Of a stretch of 64,000 nt of DNA, positions 45,714 through 56,635 are shown piece by piece. This stretch comes from Amycolatopsis sp. 2-15 (GTDB lineage: Bacteria > Actinomycetota > Actinomycetes > Mycobacteriales > Pseudonocardiaceae). The translations under genes were made by a program, and so were the position numbers. Below the pieces are notes generated by a model, which had not been told where the DNA came from, did no database searches, and worked only from the letters and a program-made list of their open reading frames with translations. The stretch covers positions 8,030,001 to 8,094,000 of the forward strand of contig NZ_CP127294.1 in the NCBI RefSeq assembly GCF_030285625.1, in the 5' to 3' direction. Each line of letters opens with the position of its first letter. The first letter of the stretch is position 1.

Positions 45714-46829
45714 TCAGGCCTCCTGGTGGAAGTGGGCGGCCGCGAGGTCGGGCAGGCGCCGGCCCAGCTCCGCGGAGAACTTGAGCGCGCCGCCGAGCGG
45801 GCGGTGGTGGATGGCCGCGCGCACGATCCGGCCGGCCTCGTCCTTGGTGAGCACGGTGACGCCGAGCAGCGTCGTGCCGCCGAAGGCCACGGCCTCCCAT
45901 TCGAGGTAGGTGCGCTCGCCGGACTCGGTCTGGTGCGTGAACTGCAGCGACTCGTAGATCCCGCTGGCGGCGGCCATCACGCGCCGCACGTTGTCCCGGC
46001 CTTCGACCGGCTCGAGCAACGTGGCGGCTTCGAGCACCACGTCCTCGGCGAACGACTCGCCGAACGCATCGGCGCTCTTGCGCGAGAACCCCGCGGCCCA
46101 GCCGCGCGCCTGGCCGCCGGCGAACCGGGCGATCAGCTCGGCGAGCCGGGCGGGCGCCTCGGCGTGCGTCCAGTGGCCCGCGCCGCCGACCACCTGCGTG
46201 ACGGGCGCGGCGAAGCGGGGTGCGACGGCGCCGGCCACGAGGCCGGCCGTGACGAACGGGTCGTCCCCGCCGCGCACGAGGAGCACCGGACCCGGGTAGC
46301 CGCTCGGCGCGTGTCCTTCCGGGGCGCCGTTGTTCCAGCAGGAGGCGAACGCGCGCACCACCTCGGGACGCAGACGCAGCCCGGCCGCGCCGATGCGTTC
46401 GGAGGTCTCGGCGCCCAGGTTCGGCGACAGGTTCGCCCGCGCCGCGCGCTGCGCTTCGGCTCCGGCCTCGCCCAGCGAGCGGAACGGCTCGATGGCCTCG
46501 TCCGGCAGATGCGTGCCCGCCAGCGGAACCGGGTTCACGAGCACCAGCCCCCTGGTCAGCCGGGGCCGGGCCGCCGCGACCAGCTCGGCCACGGCCGCGC
46601 CCATACTGTGACCCACCAGCAGGAACGGGCCACCGATCGCGTCCACAGTGGACAGCACGTCGGCCGCGAACCGGTCGTAGGTGAAGGGCCCGGTCTCCGC
46701 GGCGCGGTCGCCGCTGCCGGCGAGGTCGACGGCCACGTACTCACCGACGGCCGGCAGCGCCGCGACGACCCCGTCCCAGACCCGGTGGTCGTCGAGAAAC
46801 CCGTGGACGAAGACGGTCGGTTCGGCCAT
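45714..46829 (-). CDS. Alpha/beta hydrolase fused to an NTF2/SnoaL-like domain
   Basis: 371 residues. Residues about 1-235 are an alpha/beta hydrolase (oxyanion FVHGFLDD, nucleophile elbow GHSMG with Ser75, catalytic His in GAGHWTH). Residues about 240-371 look like an NTF2/SnoaL-type cone (FSRKSADAFGESFAEDVVLE, VRRVMAAASGIYESLQFTHQ, YLEWEAVAFGGTTLLGVTVL). The second domain often binds small hydrophobic molecules and can be a catalytic cyclase or hydratase. Their fusion suggests that one product is passed from hydrolase to isomerase. It heads a likely operon with another hydrolase and an enoyl-CoA hydratase. Confidence 0.75.
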   Translation of the reverse strand: MAEPTVFVHGFLDDHRVWDGVVAALPAVGEYVAVDLAGSGDRAAETGPFTYDRFAADVLSTVDAIGGPFLLVGHSMGAAVAELVAAARPRLTRGLVLVNPVPLAGTHLPDEAIEPFRSLGEAGAEAQRAARANLSPNLGAETSERIGAAGLRLRPEVVRAFASCWNNGAPEGHAPSGYPGPVLLVRGGDDPFVTAGLVAGAVAPRFAAPVTQVVGGAGHWTHAEAPARLAELIARFAGGQARGWAAGFSRKSADAFGESFAEDVVLEAATLLEPVEGRDNVRRVMAAASGIYESLQFTHQTESGERTYLEWEAVAFGGTTLLGVTVLTKDEAGRIVRAAIHHRPLGGALKFSAELGRRLPDLAAAHFHQEA

Positions 46830-47029
46830 GGATCTTCCCCGATCAGGTCCTCCCGGCGTCGGCGACTGCCGGTGTGTAACCCAACCGTAAACCGTTAGCC
46901 TCTGTCGTGTCAGGAGTCACGCGAGGTGACGCCGACCACACAGGGTGCTTTCAGTGTCCGGAAGTTCCCGGTTCGAGACCGTCTTCGTGCCGAGTTACGA
47001 CAGAAGTGTACGAATTTGACAGCTGGCGC

Positions 47030-48373
47030 TCACTGCCGGTACGGCGCAGCGGCCGCCTGCGCGGCGGTGATGAACGCGCCCTTGTTCTTCGGCCAGAACG
47101 TGCTGTCCACACAGGAGTACTTCGGCAGGAACCCGCCGCAGGTGCCGCTCGACGCGCCGACCTCGAAGGTGAAGCTCGCGACGCCGAGGGTGCCGTAGGT
47201 GAAGTCGTCGGTGGTGCCGCTCGTGTCGTAGCCGACGGTCTCGCGGTTGGTGCCCACGAGGTAGCCGTTGGCGGCGGTGAACTTCGCCCCGAGCTTGCGG
47301 TACTGCGCGTCGTTGGGCGAGTTCGCCTGCGTGAAGCCCCACGGGATCACGATGTCGTTGCCGTAGCTGTGCAGCGTGATCATCGTGCCGCGCGCGGTCG
47401 TGGACGCCGGGTCGGTGGTGCCGGTGCCGCGCTGCACCGGGTAGATCGCGCGGAAGAACTTCTCCAGCGCCTGCGTCTCCGGCTCCGAACCGGCACTCGC
47501 GCCCTGGTAGGTCTCGGCGCACGGCGAGTTCGAGTCCCCGCCCCACTCGAACGTGGAGTTGCGGTTCACGTCGATGCCGACGTTCGTGCCGGAGCAGCCG
47601 CCGCGGGTGTTGTCGGCGTTCTTGCGCTGCAGCTTGGGCGAATTGCCGCCCGAGGCGACGATGTCCACGCCGTCCGGGTTGGCGATCGGGATCACCCACA
47701 CCTCGGTGGTGTCCAGAATGGACTTCGCGGTCGGGTCACTGGCATAGCCGTTCGCGAGGTAGTCGATCCAGCGCCACGCGAGCTCGCCGGTCGAGATCTC
47801 ACGCGCGTGGATCTGGGCCATCAGCACGAACTTCGGCTTGGCCGAGGTCGTGGACAGCGTGCAGTCGCCGGCCTGCTTCTTGCTGAGGCAGATGGCTTTC
47901 AGGTCGTGGCCGCCCTGACCCGTGGTCTTCTTCCACGACGGGCCGAGCGAGTACACGGTCGCGAGATCCGGGTGCGCCGAGGCGACCTGGGTCAGGTGCG
48001 CCTCCTGCGCAGCGACGGTGCGGTACCCGCCGTAGAAGGTGTCGTCCGCGGCCGACCGCGGCGCGTTCGGAGCGCCGGCGGCGGGCACGTCCTTGTAGAC
48101 GGAGTCGAAGTAGGACGGCTGATACCCCAGCGTCCGCAGCTGCCGGGCCACGGCCTGGTCGCCCACGACGTAGGCGGCTTCGCGGTCGGATTCGGCGACG
48201 TCGAACCCGGCGCGCGCGAGCCCCGCCGCCTGGGCCGCGGTCACCGGCACCCGCCAGAACACCGGCGCGCCGGACCCGGGCGCGGCCGTGGCGCCGGCGG
48301 TGCCGCTCGCCAGGCCCGCCAGCAGCACTCCGACCGCCGCCAGCGCGGCCTTCCACGACGACCTGACCTTCAT
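47030..48373 (-). CDS. Secreted M14 zinc carboxypeptidase
   Basis: 447 residues with a Sec signal peptide (about 1-31). The M14 zinc motif is His189-x-x-Glu192 in QIHAREISTGE. Other family landmarks are IANPDGVD, GIDVNRN with the substrate-binding Arg, TLHSYGN with the third zinc ligand, and the catalytic Glu in SFTFEVG. An N-terminal propeptide-like stretch precedes the catalytic domain. Cysteine pairs suggest disulfide bonds outside the cell. It should remove C-terminal residues from peptides in the medium. It is monocistronic. Confidence 0.9.
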   Translation of the reverse strand: MKVRSSWKAALAAVGVLLAGLASGTAGATAAPGSGAPVFWRVPVTAAQAAGLARAGFDVAESDREAAYVVGDQAVARQLRTLGYQPSYFDSVYKDVPAAGAPNAPRSAADDTFYGGYRTVAAQEAHLTQVASAHPDLATVYSLGPSWKKTTGQGGHDLKAICLSKKQAGDCTLSTTSAKPKFVLMAQIHAREISTGELAWRWIDYLANGYASDPTAKSILDTTEVWVIPIANPDGVDIVASGGNSPKLQRKNADNTRGGCSGTNVGIDVNRNSTFEWGGDSNSPCAETYQGASAGSEPETQALEKFFRAIYPVQRGTGTTDPASTTARGTMITLHSYGNDIVIPWGFTQANSPNDAQYRKLGAKFTAANGYLVGTNRETVGYDTSGTTDDFTYGTLGVASFTFEVGASSGTCGGFLPKYSCVDSTFWPKNKGAFITAAQAAAAPYRQ

Positions 48374-48485
48374 CGGGGCTCCTCACGGGTACGTCGGGGG
48401 ACGGACCGACGGTGACCGTCCCGCAACGCACAGTGTGGCGGCTCGGGACAAACCCGGCACACCCACGAAAGTCGGAACCCCCGGC

Positions 48486-49433
48486 TCAGCCCTCGGTGAG
48501 GATCGTGGCGAGCAGTTCGGCCGCGATGTTGCGCCCCGACACCACGAGCACGATCGGCCGGTCGAGCGGGACCAGGCCCGCGCGCAACGCGGCCAGCGCC
48601 GCGGCCGACGACCCCTCCGCCACCAGTCCCGCCGTGAGCGCGAACTCGCGGACCGACCGGCGGATCGCGGGTTCGTCGACGTCGACGAGCGCCACGCCGG
48701 CCTCGCGCACGATGTCCGGCGTGATGGTGCCCGGTTCGAGGTTGCCGACCAGCCCGTCGGCGATGGTCTCCCCCACCGGCACGGTCACGAGGTGTCCCGC
48801 CGCGACCGCCGAGGACACGGCGTGGCAGGCGGCGGACTCGACACCGACCACGCGTACGTCCGGTTTCGCGCGACGGGCGCCGAGCGCCGTGCCGGCCAGC
48901 AGCCCGCCCGAACCCGTGGGCACGACGATCGTGAAGTCGTCGCCGAAGCTGTCGGCCACCTCGCCGACGAGCGTGCTCTGGCCCGCGATCACGTACGGGT
49001 CGTTGTAGGCGGACACGAACTTCATCCCGCCGGCCGCGAGCTCCAGCGCCTTCGCCTCCGCGCCGTCGTAACCGCCCGGCGCGAGCACGAGGTCCACCGG
49101 GTAGGTGCGCAGCGCCGAGATCTTGGCCGGGGAACCGGCTTCGGGAACGACCACTGTGGACTTCGCGCCGAGCAGCCGCGACGCGTGCGCGATGCCGAGC
49201 GCGTGGTTGCCCGCCGAAGCCGTGACCACCGGCGTGCCGTTCGCAGCGTATGCGGTGAGAGCGGTGACGCCGCCACGGACCTTGAACGAGCCGGTGGGCT
49301 GCGCGCCTTCGTACTTGAGGAACACCGGCACGTCGAGGCCGGCGGCGTGGAACGGCAGCAGCGGGGTCGGCGCAAGGGTGCGCGTGACCGTTTCCCTTGC
49401 CTGGTCGAGGATGGCGTCGGCGATCAGGGGCAT
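48486..49433 (-). CDS. Threonine/serine dehydratase-like PLP enzyme (copy 1)
   Basis: 315 residues. The fold type II PLP lysine is Lys51 in GAQPTGSFKVRGG, and TASAGNHALGIA and the phosphate-binding VPTGSGGLLAGTA are also present. The protein lacks the C-terminal ACT regulatory domain of biosynthetic IlvA, so it is of the catabolic type. It is 21 bp after the RpiR regulator gene on the same strand and likely co-transcribed. Dehydration of Thr/Ser or a hydroxy-amino acid to a 2-oxoacid and ammonia is the expected reaction; a racemase role is also possible for this family. Confidence 0.8.
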   Translation of the reverse strand: MPLIADAILDQARETVTRTLAPTPLLPFHAAGLDVPVFLKYEGAQPTGSFKVRGGVTALTAYAANGTPVVTASAGNHALGIAHASRLLGAKSTVVVPEAGSPAKISALRTYPVDLVLAPGGYDGAEAKALELAAGGMKFVSAYNDPYVIAGQSTLVGEVADSFGDDFTIVVPTGSGGLLAGTALGARRAKPDVRVVGVESAACHAVSSAVAAGHLVTVPVGETIADGLVGNLEPGTITPDIVREAGVALVDVDEPAIRRSVREFALTAGLVAEGSSAAALAALRAGLVPLDRPIVLVVSGRNIAAELLATILTEG

Positions 49434-49454
49434 GGCTCTCCTTCGGGGGACGGG

Positions 49455-50351
49455 TCAGGCTTCCGGGGCGAGTTCGCGGCGCAGCCGGGTGAGCAGTTCG
49501 TAAGTGCCGACGGCGGGGTCGCGCCCGACGGCCATCGTGGCGAGCACGAGCATGTCGGCCAGCAGCATCCCGCCGAGCGGTTCGGCGGTGAGGCCGCCCG
49601 CGGACGCCTCGTCGCGCAAGACGACGTCGACGGCGCCGGTGAGCTCCTCGCCGAGGTTCTCGGTCACGAGGATCAGCCCGGCGCCGGCCGCCCGCGCGTG
49701 GGCGACGAGCAGTTCGAGCTCGGGCAACGCGCGCCCGGGCGCGAAGATCACCACGGCGTGGTGGGCGGAGAGGCCGAGCAGGTCGTCGGCGAGGGTGAAG
49801 CCGGTGGCGCCGGAGAAGACCGCGAACTTGCCGATGCGGTTCAGCTTCAGGGCGAGGTAGCGGGCGCTCAGCTCGTTGACGCCCCAGCCGTAGCAGAAGA
49901 CCGTGGCCGCGGGCGCGATGAGCTGCAGCGCCTTCGCCAGCGCGGCCGGGTCGGTTTTGCGGCCGAGCTCGGTGATCCGCTCGCGCGCGTCGGTCAGGAC
50001 CCGGTCGGCGGTGACCGAGAAGTCCCGCGCGGTGCGGGACAGCTGGAGGCGTTCGCTGATCTGCGGTGGCGCGGTGGTGGCGAAGTTCTCGCCCAGCGCG
50101 GCTTTGAGGTCCGGGAGCCCGGCGTATCCGAGCCGGCGCGCGGTGCGGACCACCGTGGCGTCGCTCGTACCCGTGGTGCGGCCGATGTCGCCGGCGGTGG
50201 CCAGCATGATCCGCTGCGGCGGCGACGCGACGAGGTACCGCGCGACGACGCGTTCGGTCTTGCTCAGCCGGGTCCACTCGTGGTTGACCCGGCTGGCGAG
50301 GGTGCGCGGTTCTGAAGTATCCAATTCAGCTAGTGCCGTTTCTGTCGTCAC
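49455..50351 (-). CDS. RpiR/MurR family transcriptional regulator with SIS domain
   Basis: 298 residues, GTG start. The N-terminal helix-turn-helix (HTH_6) reads SKTERVVARYLVASPPQRIM, AGDIGRTTGTSDATVVRTARR. The C-terminal SIS domain spans about 130-290 (TVFCYGWGVNELSARYLALK, HAVVIFAPGRALPELELLVA, LLADMLVLATMAVG). SIS domains in this family bind sugar phosphates or related metabolites. A 17-bp palindrome overlaps its own start codon, pointing to autoregulation. It is divergent from the gamma-glutamyltransferase gene and upstream of a threonine-dehydratase-like gene. Confidence 0.85.
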   Translation of the reverse strand: MTTETALAELDTSEPRTLASRVNHEWTRLSKTERVVARYLVASPPQRIMLATAGDIGRTTGTSDATVVRTARRLGYAGLPDLKAALGENFATTAPPQISERLQLSRTARDFSVTADRVLTDARERITELGRKTDPAALAKALQLIAPAATVFCYGWGVNELSARYLALKLNRIGKFAVFSGATGFTLADDLLGLSAHHAVVIFAPGRALPELELLVAHARAAGAGLILVTENLGEELTGAVDVVLRDEASAGGLTAEPLGGMLLADMLVLATMAVGRDPAVGTYELLTRLRRELAPEA

Positions 50352-50363
50352 TGCTACAGTGAC
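50347..50363. promoter_or_regulatory. GTCACTG-CTA-CAGTGAC operator over the RpiR start
   Basis: A perfect inverted repeat of 7-bp arms with a 3-bp spacer. It covers the RpiR start codon and part of the divergent promoter to the gamma-glutamyltransferase. Its location predicts repression of the RpiR gene and possible control of both directions. Confidence 0.55.
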
Positions 50364-50439
50364 CGCAGCTTACCCCGCCCGGCCGGGACTGCCCCGGGCC
50401 TCGCCGCGCACGCCCGCTCGCCGCGAAAAAGGAGCTGCC

Positions 50440-51996
50440 TTGTCCCCGATCACCGGCGCCATCGCCTCGCCGCACGCCCTCGCCACCCGCGCCGGGGAAC
50501 AGGCCTTCCGCGCGGGCGGCAACGCCATCGACGCGGCACTCGCGGCCGCCACGGCGCTCACCGTCGTCTACCCGCACAACACCGCGCTCGGCGGTGACCT
50601 CGTGGCCCTCGTGCGCACCCCCGACCGCTCAATCACCTGCGTGAACGCCACCGGCACGGCGCCGGCCGCCCGGGACCTCACCGCGCTGCGCGCCCGCCAC
50701 GGCGAGCGGCTGCCGGAACGCGGCCCCGACACCATTACCGTGCCCGGCGCGGTACGCGGCTGGGAGGCGCTGCGCGGCCACGGCGCCGCGCTGGGCTGGG
50801 CCGCGCAGTTCGAGGCCGCGATCGGGTTCGCGGCCGAAGGCGTCCCCGTGGCGCGCTCGCTCGCCGCCGCGCTCGTGACCGACCGGGCGCTCCTCGACGC
50901 CGACGCCGGCTCGCGCGCGGTGTTCGGTTCGTCCCTGTGCGAAGGCGACCTGCTCGTACAGCCACGCCTCGCGGAATCACTGAGCGCGATCGCGGCCGGC
51001 GGGCCTGGCGAGTTCTATGAAGGCGCGGTGGGCGCGGCACTGGCCCGCGGCCTGCAGGCGCTCGGCTGTCCACTCACGACCGCCGACCTCGCCGGGTACG
51101 TGGCCGGGGACACAGCCGCGATTTCCGCACCGCTGAGCGGGTTCCGGGTGCACACCAGCCCGCCCAACACCCAGGGCTTCGCCCTCTTGCGGACCGTGCG
51201 CGCCCTCACCGAGCTGGACTTCGCCGCCACGCCGTGGACGACCCCGGCCGCCGTGCTGGGTCGCCTGTTCCACGACGGCACGCGCGTGCGCGACACCCTG
51301 CTCGCCGACCCGGCCTTCGCCGCCACGGACGTGGAGAACGATGGGCTCGCCGAGCTGATCGCGGGGCTGCGGGACCCGCGCACGGCCGGCGCGGTGGCGG
51401 CTCCCTCGATCCCGCGCGGCGACACCGTGGGCGTGGCGGCGGCCGACTCGGCGGGCTACGCCGTGTCCATCATCCAGAGCGTGTTCGACAGCTTCGGCGC
51501 CGCCGTGCTGGAACCGGAGACCGGCATCATCCTGCAGAACCGCGGCACCAGCTTCTCGCTGGATCCCCGCTCCCCCAACGTGATCGCGCCCGGCAAGCGG
51601 CCCAAGCACACGCTGATGCCCGTGCTCGTCACCCACGAGGACGGCCGGGTCCGCTGGGTGAACTCGACGATGGGCGGGCACGGCCAGCCGCAGATCCACG
51701 CGCAGGTGCTGCTGCGGCTGCTCGCCGGCGACTCGCCGGCCGAAGCCGTGAGCGCGCCGCGCTGGGTCGTCGGGGCCCGCGCCGAGGGTCAGGCCTCCGA
51801 CACCGTGCACCACGAAGCCGACCTCGCGGCCGAGACCGTGGCGAACCTCGCCGCCGACGGCTTCCCGCTGCGGGAAGTCCCGCCGCGCACGGAGTTCCTG
51901 GGTCACACCAACGTCGTCTCGCTCGCGCCGGACGGCACCCTCACCGCCGGCAGCGACCCGCGTTCCGACGGCTCCGCCGCAGTGGTCCCGGCGTGA
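50440..51996 (+). CDS. Gamma-glutamyltransferase family protein
   Basis: 518 residues from a TTG at 50440, supported by AAAAAGGAG five bases upstream. The N-terminal half carries AGGNAIDAALAAATALTVVY with the family's typical GGN(A/S)IDAA segment. The autoprocessing nucleophile is Thr329 in RGDTVGVAAAD, followed by FDSFGAAVLEPETGIILQNR and NSTMGGHGQPQ. No signal peptide is visible, so it may act in the cytoplasm, unlike classical exported GGT. It would hydrolyse gamma-glutamyl or related acyl amides. It is divergent from RpiR and likely under its control. Confidence 0.85.
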   Translation: MSPITGAIASPHALATRAGEQAFRAGGNAIDAALAAATALTVVYPHNTALGGDLVALVRTPDRSITCVNATGTAPAARDLTALRARHGERLPERGPDTITVPGAVRGWEALRGHGAALGWAAQFEAAIGFAAEGVPVARSLAAALVTDRALLDADAGSRAVFGSSLCEGDLLVQPRLAESLSAIAAGGPGEFYEGAVGAALARGLQALGCPLTTADLAGYVAGDTAAISAPLSGFRVHTSPPNTQGFALLRTVRALTELDFAATPWTTPAAVLGRLFHDGTRVRDTLLADPAFAATDVENDGLAELIAGLRDPRTAGAVAAPSIPRGDTVGVAAADSAGYAVSIIQSVFDSFGAAVLEPETGIILQNRGTSFSLDPRSPNVIAPGKRPKHTLMPVLVTHEDGRVRWVNSTMGGHGQPQIHAQVLLRLLAGDSPAEAVSAPRWVVGARAEGQASDTVHHEADLAAETVANLAADGFPLREVPPRTEFLGHTNVVSLAPDGTLTAGSDPRSDGSAAVVPA

Positions 51997-52026
51997 CCGG
52001 GCGCCTGCGGCCCGGTTGAAGGGCCC

Positions 52027-52053
52027 GGGTGGCGAGCCGCCGGCCCGCCACCC
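52027..52053. terminator. Stem-loop between convergent GGT and threonine dehydratase
   Basis: GGGTGGCG (52027-52034) pairs with CGCCACCC (52046-52053) across an 11-nt loop, in the 65-bp gap between the two convergent genes. Confidence 0.45.
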
Positions 52054-52061
52054 CACCCGGC

Positions 52062-53030
52062 TCACTCCTGCGCGAGAGCCAGGGCGCCCAGGAACGTCTC
52101 CAGCGCCACGTTCCGTCCACAGAGGACCACGGCGACCTTCTTGCCCCGGTACAACTCGGCCGTGCGGATCAGGCCGGCGACCGCGACACCGGCGGCGCCT
52201 TCGACGATCCAGCGCTCCCCCTCGGCGATCTTCCGCATGGCGCGGGCGATCTCCGGCTCGGTGACCGTGACCGTCTCGTCGATCACTTGCTGGCAGATTC
52301 CGAAGGTGACGGAGCCGGGCTCCACCGCGCCGGCCGAACCGTCGGACAGCGTGGGGAACTCCGGTGTCTCGATGATCTCGCCGGCCTTCAGGGAGTCGAG
52401 CATGCAGGTGGAGGCCTCCGGCCACACGCCGACGACCTTCGTCCGCGGGCTCAGCTGCTTCAGCGCCGTGCCCGCGCCGCCGATCAGGCCGCCGCCCCCG
52501 GTGCAGATGAACACGGCGTCGAGGTCCGGCGCCTGCTCGGCCAGCTCCACGCCGAGCGTGCCCTGGCCGGCAACGGTGTCGAGGTCGTTGTAGGGCGCGA
52601 CATACGGCTTGCCGAGGCGTTCCGCCTGCCGGCGCGCCTCCTGCTCGGCGTCGAGCGCACCGCCCTCGACCACCACGAGCTCGGCCCCCATCGCCCGGAT
52701 CGCGGCCATCTTGGCCGGCGTGGTGTAGGCGGCCACGTACACGGTGACGCCGACCCCGGCGAGGTTGCCGGCGCGGGCCACGCCCTGGCCGTGGTTGCCG
52801 GTCGACGCGGTGATCACGCCGGTCTGCTTCGCGCTTTCGCCGAGCACGCGGATCTTGTTGGCCGAGCCGCGCACCTTGAACGAACCGGTGGGCATGAGGT
52901 GCTCGGTCTTGAGCCACACGTCACATGCGAGCTCGTCCGACAGCAGCCGGCTGCGTTCGAGCGTGCTCACCGGCACCTGCGGGCGGATGCCCTGGTGCGC
53001 TTCGAGAATGCGGTCGAAGAGGGTGGGCAC
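52062..53030 (-). CDS. Threonine/serine dehydratase-like PLP enzyme (copy 2)
   Basis: 322 residues, GTG start with AGGAG seven bases upstream. The PLP lysine is Lys52 in MPTGSFKVRG, with ASTGNHGQGVA and the phosphate loop CTGGGGLIGGAG. It lacks an ACT domain, so it is a catabolic type. Similarity to copy 1 at 48486 is modest, consistent with different substrates. It is divergent from the aconitase operon, and a shared TTATAG-N-CTATAA palindrome lies in the gap. This places it in the putative GntR regulon, where it would deaminate a hydroxy-amino acid. Confidence 0.82.
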   Translation of the reverse strand: MPTLFDRILEAHQGIRPQVPVSTLERSRLLSDELACDVWLKTEHLMPTGSFKVRGSANKIRVLGESAKQTGVITASTGNHGQGVARAGNLAGVGVTVYVAAYTTPAKMAAIRAMGAELVVVEGGALDAEQEARRQAERLGKPYVAPYNDLDTVAGQGTLGVELAEQAPDLDAVFICTGGGGLIGGAGTALKQLSPRTKVVGVWPEASTCMLDSLKAGEIIETPEFPTLSDGSAGAVEPGSVTFGICQQVIDETVTVTEPEIARAMRKIAEGERWIVEGAAGVAVAGLIRTAELYRGKKVAVVLCGRNVALETFLGALALAQE

Positions 53031-53102
53031 GCGAGGCTCCTCGGGGTTCGGGGACCGGCCCCGGACGCTGTGCCAGGGCCGCTGGTCTCACTTCCGAGCT
53101 TA

Positions 53103-53115
53103 TTATAGCCTATAA
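53103..53115. promoter_or_regulatory. TTATAG-C-CTATAA palindrome (GntR box 1)
   Basis: A perfect 13-bp palindrome with a single central base, 19 bp before the TTG of the aconitase gene and 72 bp before the divergent dehydratase. Near-identical sites lie at 62154 and 63119. It stands out in GC-rich surroundings. The GntR/FCD regulator at 63309 is the best candidate to bind it. Confidence 0.65.
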
Positions 53116-53134
53116 GCTGTATGGAAGGAGCGCC

Positions 53135-55870
<2,736 letters not shown>

Positions 55871-55884
<14 letters not shown>

Positions 55885-56635
55885 TCCCGCGCCTGTCGTC
55901 GAACCGCTGCTGCTCGGCTACGGTCTCTCGTCCGACCAGGGCAGCATCGGGTTCTGCGGTGTCTACCTCGTGCAGACGCCGCAGCGCCGCATCCTGTTCG
56001 ACTGCGGCCACGCGGGCCGCCGCCGCGCGCTGCACCGGGCGCTGGCCCGCCACGGGCTCGGCGTGCGCGACGTCGACACGCTGGTGCTCTCGCACGCGCA
56101 CTACGACCACGTGCAGAACGCCGACCTCTTCACCCACGCGCAGGTGTTCCTGCACCCGGCCGAAGGCGAGGCCGAGCCCGGCGACCCGGTCACGCCGGCT
56201 TGGACGGACGCGATCTTCGCCGGCTTGGCGGTCCACGAAGGCAGCATCGACGGGCTCGAACTGGCGCCCGGTGTCACGATCACCGGCCTGCCCGGCCATA
56301 CCGCGGGTTCGCTCGGCCTCACCGTGGAAACCGCCGACGGCACGGCGCTGCTCACCGGCGACGCCGTCCCGTCGTCCCGCGCCCTGCGCGCCGGCCGCTG
56401 CACCACCGCGGCGAGTGAGGAGGCGGCCGCCGCGTCGATCGAGCTCGTGCGGACGCGGGCCGACGTGGTGTACCCCGGCCACGACCGGCCGTTCACGATC
56501 GAGGCCGGGCTGCCTGGCCGGTACCTGTTCCCGCGCGTGGACCTCGAAGTGCTCGCGCCCGACCCGCTGACCGACGACCCGCCCGCGCCGTCGGCGAGGC
56601 GCGGGTCTCCGCCGAAAGGAAGCTCCCCAGCATGA
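55871..56635 (+). CDS. Metallo-beta-lactamase fold hydrolase
   Basis: 254 residues. The start is taken as GTG at 55871, overlapping the aconitase stop by 14 bp; the TTG at 55877 is an alternative. The zinc-binding HxHxDH motif is SHAHYDH (His75, His77, Asp79, His80), with later ligands in GLPGHTAGS, GDAVPSS and YPGHDRP. It belongs to the group with AHL lactonase and glyoxalase II-like enzymes. In this operon it may open a lactone or thioester intermediate. Its stop overlaps the start of the kinase-aminotransferase fusion (ATGA). Confidence 0.82.
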
